The notes under the pieces were generated by a model. It ran no database searches. It was not told where the DNA came from and saw only the letters and a program-made list of their open reading frames with translations. Position numbers and translations under genes: made by a program. Below are positions 49,878 through 52,233 of a stretch of DNA of 52,233 bases, in pieces (position 1 is the stretch's first letter; each line of letters starts with the position of its first letter). The stretch is from positions 1 through 52,233 of the forward strand of contig NZ_MOMB01000061.1 in assembly GCF_002752165.1 (NCBI RefSeq), given 5' to 3'. This stretch comes from Erwinia sp. OLFS4 (GTDB taxonomy: Bacteria; Pseudomonadota; Gammaproteobacteria; Enterobacterales; Enterobacteriaceae).

Positions 49878-50922
49878 CGCGGTAATCCCTCTTCAACAGT
49901 CTGACACACCAAGTGTGTACCGTCCCTCCCGGCGCGGCGAGTCCAATCGCCTCCGGAAAGGACTGCCAAAAACGCACCGTAATCATCAGCCCGTTTTCAA
50001 TGGCAAAATTCCCCGTGGCATGGCCGCAAAAGTCGTGGCGTGTTTTCGTGGCCACGACTGGCGCCGTAACACGGACCTGATTGCCCTGCGGCGGCAGGGG
50101 TACACCCCTTACACCCGCATGTTCGATCCGTCATTCCGGCCGAAGCCGATGCGCATCACCCCGCGTTCGGAGAGCCGTGAAGCGCTGACCGCGCTGTCGC
50201 TGGTGCTTGCCGCGAACTGTGACTACAGCCCCGACAGCGAATATATGTTTGAAGTGATGATGCCCGTCGAGGAGCTTGCGCGCCGGATGGGCGTGCTGCA
50301 CGTCTATGAAAGCGGTCGCAAAGCCTACGACATCCTGCTGAATGCCCTGCGCGTGCTGGAGCAGCTGGACTACGTTGTGGTTCACCGCGACAAAGACTCA
50401 GACACCGGCCAGAACAAACCAATGCGCATTTTTCTGACCGAAACCTGTTTCACCTCGCGCGGTATGACGGTGGAAAACGTGAGAGCCTGGCTGCACAAAT
50501 ACCGCCAGTGGGCGGTGGCCAGCGGCGTGGCAGAATCCATGCGCCAGAAATACGAGCGGCATCAGTTGAAAATGGCGCGTCTGGGTATCAGTATCGACAG
50601 CCACCACGCCCTCAAAAACCGCCTTAAAAAAATAAAGCGCTGGGTGGTCAGTCCGGAACTGCGGGCCGAGAAAGAGCGCGTGCAGGAAGACCTGGGCGCG
50701 GTACTGGACGAGCAGGCGCGCAAGCTGCGTCAGCTGCGCGCAGGCAAAAGCGACAACCGCTATGAAAGCGCCTGGCGGCGCTGGGTCAGCGGCGGCGGAT
50801 GCACTTACGCCGCGCAGCTGCGGATGGAAAACGTTGTGAAGGCTGAGCACCCGCTTCTGCACAGCACGGACCCCGAACAGTATTACCGGCTGTTGCTGGA
50901 AAGCGCCGGCATCACCCTCTGA
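49870..50922 (+). CDS. repA: RepA replication initiator
   Basis: A 350-aa initiator. Segments GMAAKVVACFRGHDWRRNTD, EALTALSLVLAANCDYSPDS and VEELARRMGVLHVYESGRKA form the winged-helix core, and the C-terminal half is basic and helical. It is longer than R1 RepA (285 aa) and belongs to the wider RepA/RepZ group shared by IncFII-like, IncL/M and IncI-like replicons, while the copA-tap control is of IncFII type. The GTG at 49870 overlaps tap and is the likely coupled start, but its ribosome site (AGGAG) is very close, so the exact start is uncertain; another in-frame GTG is at 49915. Confidence 0.93.
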   Translation: MADAVIPLQQSDTPSVYRPSRRGESNRLRKGLPKTHRNHQPVFNGKIPRGMAAKVVACFRGHDWRRNTDLIALRRQGYTPYTRMFDPSFRPKPMRITPRSESREALTALSLVLAANCDYSPDSEYMFEVMMPVEELARRMGVLHVYESGRKAYDILLNALRVLEQLDYVVVHRDKDSDTGQNKPMRIFLTETCFTSRGMTVENVRAWLHKYRQWAVASGVAESMRQKYERHQLKMARLGISIDSHHALKNRLKKIKRWVVSPELRAEKERVQEDLGAVLDEQARKLRQLRAGKSDNRYESAWRRWVSGGGCTYAAQLRMENVVKAEHPLLHSTDPEQYYRLLLESAGITL

Positions 50923-50940
50923 TACCCCATCTTTTAACCC

Positions 50941-50962
50941 ACCGCGTCCTTCGCGGTTTTTG
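50941..50962 (+). terminator. Terminator/CIS-like element after repA
   Basis: Stem ACCGCG-TCCTT-CGCGGT followed by TTTTTG, 18 bases after the repA stop. In IncFII plasmids a CIS element here stalls transcription and loads RepA onto the nearby origin in cis. Confidence 0.8.
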
Positions 50963-51079
50963 TGCTGGCGCGGCGTTGAGAACTGCGCTGCCGGCAGGTA
51001 TTTCTGCGCACTGAAACCGCCATCAGCGTTCGTGCCGGCCACGACGGAGATGACGTTATGACGCCGGCAAGCCGGACTG

Positions 51080-51200
51080 TGCAAAAATAAAACGCTTAAT
51101 TTCGGACATGCTTTCATCGCTGCATATGATATGGCATTAATTCCGAACAGGCAGCCCGTAAAAGTGCTAATTCCGAACGTTAATCCTGAACAAAACATGC
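51080..51200. other. Predicted replication origin with RepA-site repeats
   Basis: Downstream of the CIS-like element lies an AT-rich tract with four related 12-mers: TTAATTTCGGAC (51096-51107), TTAATTCCGAAC (51137-51148), CTAATTCCGAAC (51167-51178) and a weaker TTAATCCTGAAC (51180-51191). The first three are 41 and 30 bases apart, close to whole helical turns, as expected for initiator boxes on one face. This fits the oriR position in IncFII plasmids, about 200 bases after repA. Confidence 0.65.
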
Positions 51201-51873
51201 CCTTCAAAAAGGGAGTTCTCATGAGCCAGCCTTCGGCATGGCATCAGGAGTAGCACCCCTTCGGGGCAAACAATCCCCCACGCATTGTGCAGACACTCAA
51301 CACCTTCAAAAGGTAGCTCCCCGGGCAAGCCCGGGGCATTACAACTACAGCTGCTTTAATTACAACATCCTGTAATTTACTCTTCTCACCCGTTAAGTGC
51401 GTATCTGTAACTTCACAGGCCGCCCCACCCCTGAAAAGCGGCCCTGCCCCGGCCCTGAGGGCCGGAACAACGTCGCTTTTAATGATGGATGATGTAACTA
51501 AAAACCTGAGCCGCTGTAAGTAGTGTCGCTGGAGGTACTGAGTGACACGCCCGTAAGCGGCCCTGAAGGCCCGCTAACGCGGAGATACATTCCGGCTATG
51601 CCGGAATCACTCCGACGGCGCACAGAAGCTTTTGTCTCGCTTACAGCGGGTTTGGTCTGGCAGGGCGGAAGGTATTGATTGATGGAACCTGTCAACAACG
51701 TAACCGGCTGCGCCGGGCTACGGCGCCACTCACCAGTAAAGCTGTATTCAGCACTGGCTGGCGCCTCCATGCCGCTGAAGCGGCATTCATTGGACCGGCT
51801 GCGCACTGCTCGCCAGTCCTGTATGCATGTGATATAAACGATTATGTTTATAAACACTTATGTGGATATCGTT
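51201..51873. other. Non-coding region after the origin, hairpin-rich
   Basis: About 670 bases without a supported gene. Includes a perfect hairpin CCCCGGGC-AA-GCCCGGGG (51319-51336) and GC-rich stems near 51425-51475. IncFII plasmids carry a single-strand initiation (G) site several hundred bases after oriR for lagging-strand priming; one of these hairpins may be part of such a site. No direct evidence. Confidence 0.45.
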
Positions 51874-52233
51874 ATGCTGCTCACCGACTACATTGACAGT
51901 GTATACGGAACGGCGCGCGGAAACCGTGCCCGCTTTCTGGAGGACAACCCGGATATCCTTCCCCAGGAGCTGAGCCGCTGGCTTAAGGCTGGCCTGAAAA
52001 TCAGGCCAGAGACCGGCGAAATCTACAAGCCCGTATCACGCCGCGTCAGGATACCCCCGGCGGTTGCAGCCGGGGCTGGCGTCTTTCTCTCTGACAACCT
52101 GCGTGAACGTGTCGCGTCACTGGCCACCGCACAGAACGTGACAAGTGATGCCATGCTCAATGCCCTGGTGGAGCGCGAGGAACTGTGCCGTAAACTGTCC
52201 CTTCAGACGGATAATGGTGACGCCGTACCGGAA
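51874..52233 (+). CDS. RepA4-like protein, cut by the window end
   Basis: An open frame of 120 codons running off the end. The product begins MLLTDYIDSVYGTARGNRAR and continues FLEDNPDILPQELSRWLKAG, a helix-turn-helix-like segment. The second half (FLSDNLRERVASLATAQNVT, SDAMLNALVEREELCRKL) looks like a ribbon-helix-helix or short helical domain. IncFII plasmids have repA4 at this place; the match is tentative. In-frame ATG codons also lie upstream at 51844 and a GTG at 51862. If the molecule is circular, the frame continues at base 1 for four codons (ACA TAT ACC GCC) and stops at TGA 13-15, giving 124 aa. Confidence 0.65.
   Translation, partial: MLLTDYIDSVYGTARGNRARFLEDNPDILPQELSRWLKAGLKIRPETGEIYKPVSRRVRIPPAVAAGAGVFLSDNLRERVASLATAQNVTSDAMLNALVEREELCRKLSLQTDNGDAVPE

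Noticed and set aside
51220..51260. Ten-codon frame starting ATGAGCCAGCC after the origin
   Set aside because: Too short, with no supporting context.

Overview
The window is the backbone of a conjugative plasmid of the F/IncFII superfamily from a gammaproteobacterium of the order Enterobacterales. The evidence is an IncFII-type copB/copA/tap/repA replicon, an F-type oriT and transfer operon (traM, traALEKB, traVC, trbI, traWU, trbC, traNF, trbB, traHG, traDI), a classic leading region (ardA, ssb, a large ParB-like protein, psiB, psiA) and plasmid umuDC. Base composition is mostly GC-rich with F-like codon use. The partition genes, the exclusion-like gene after traG and the oriT/tra-control region are clearly AT-richer. 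I saw no antibiotic-resistance gene, no intact insertion sequence, no rRNA or tRNA, and no CRISPR array. The host genus cannot be fixed from the sequence alone.

Layout. (1) 1-3650: accessory cargo, with a ParB-fold fragment-like protein, a DUF2913-like protein, an Rpn (YhgA-like) nuclease, an Mrr-like PD-(D/E)XK endonuclease and a serine recombinase. (2) 3650-5050: a ParF/ParG-type partition pair flanked on both sides by related AT-rich repeats. (3) 5055-6820: umuC and umuD behind a textbook LexA box. (4) 6830-17410: leading region read toward oriT, with two DNA methylase-family genes, ardA, ssb, a ParB-like 664-aa protein, psiB, psiA and small unknown genes. Four long non-coding, hairpin-rich blocks of two families sit directly upstream of gene clusters and look like single-stranded DNA promoters (Frpo type). 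(5) 17410-21060: an AT-rich gap, a lytic transglycosylase, oriT, a traM-like gene and, on the opposite strand where traJ/traY would be expected, a protein with five tandem helix-turn-helix units. (6) 21063-38536: a compact F-type secretion and pilus operon. (7) 38548-40260: a TraS-like exclusion protein, a DinQ-like micro-toxin and a StbD/StbE (RelB/RelE-like) pair, where F carries traS-traT. (8) 40502-47810: traD and traI. (9) 47773-49185: small genes including a Nuc-like protein with an internal deletion, where F has traX-finO. (10) 49325-52233: replicon, origin and a RepA4-like gene cut by the window edge.

How it works together. TraI, TraM and TraD (relaxosome and coupling protein) should nick on the minus strand near 18635/18636. 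The strand would enter the recipient leading-region first. Predicted ssDNA hairpin promoters would then let the recipient express ArdA, SSB and PsiB/PsiA against restriction and SOS induction. TraA-to-TraG form the pilus and channel. ParFG, the StbDE-like and DinQ-like modules and copy control by CopA/CopB maintain the plasmid.

The most unusual points are the multi-HTH regulator in the traJ/traY slot, the absence in the window of recognisable traJ, traY, traQ, traT, traX and finO, the paired long-hairpin elements, and the possibility that the window is a complete circle of about 52.2 kb: the last reading frame continues across the 52233/1 joint for four codons and then stops.
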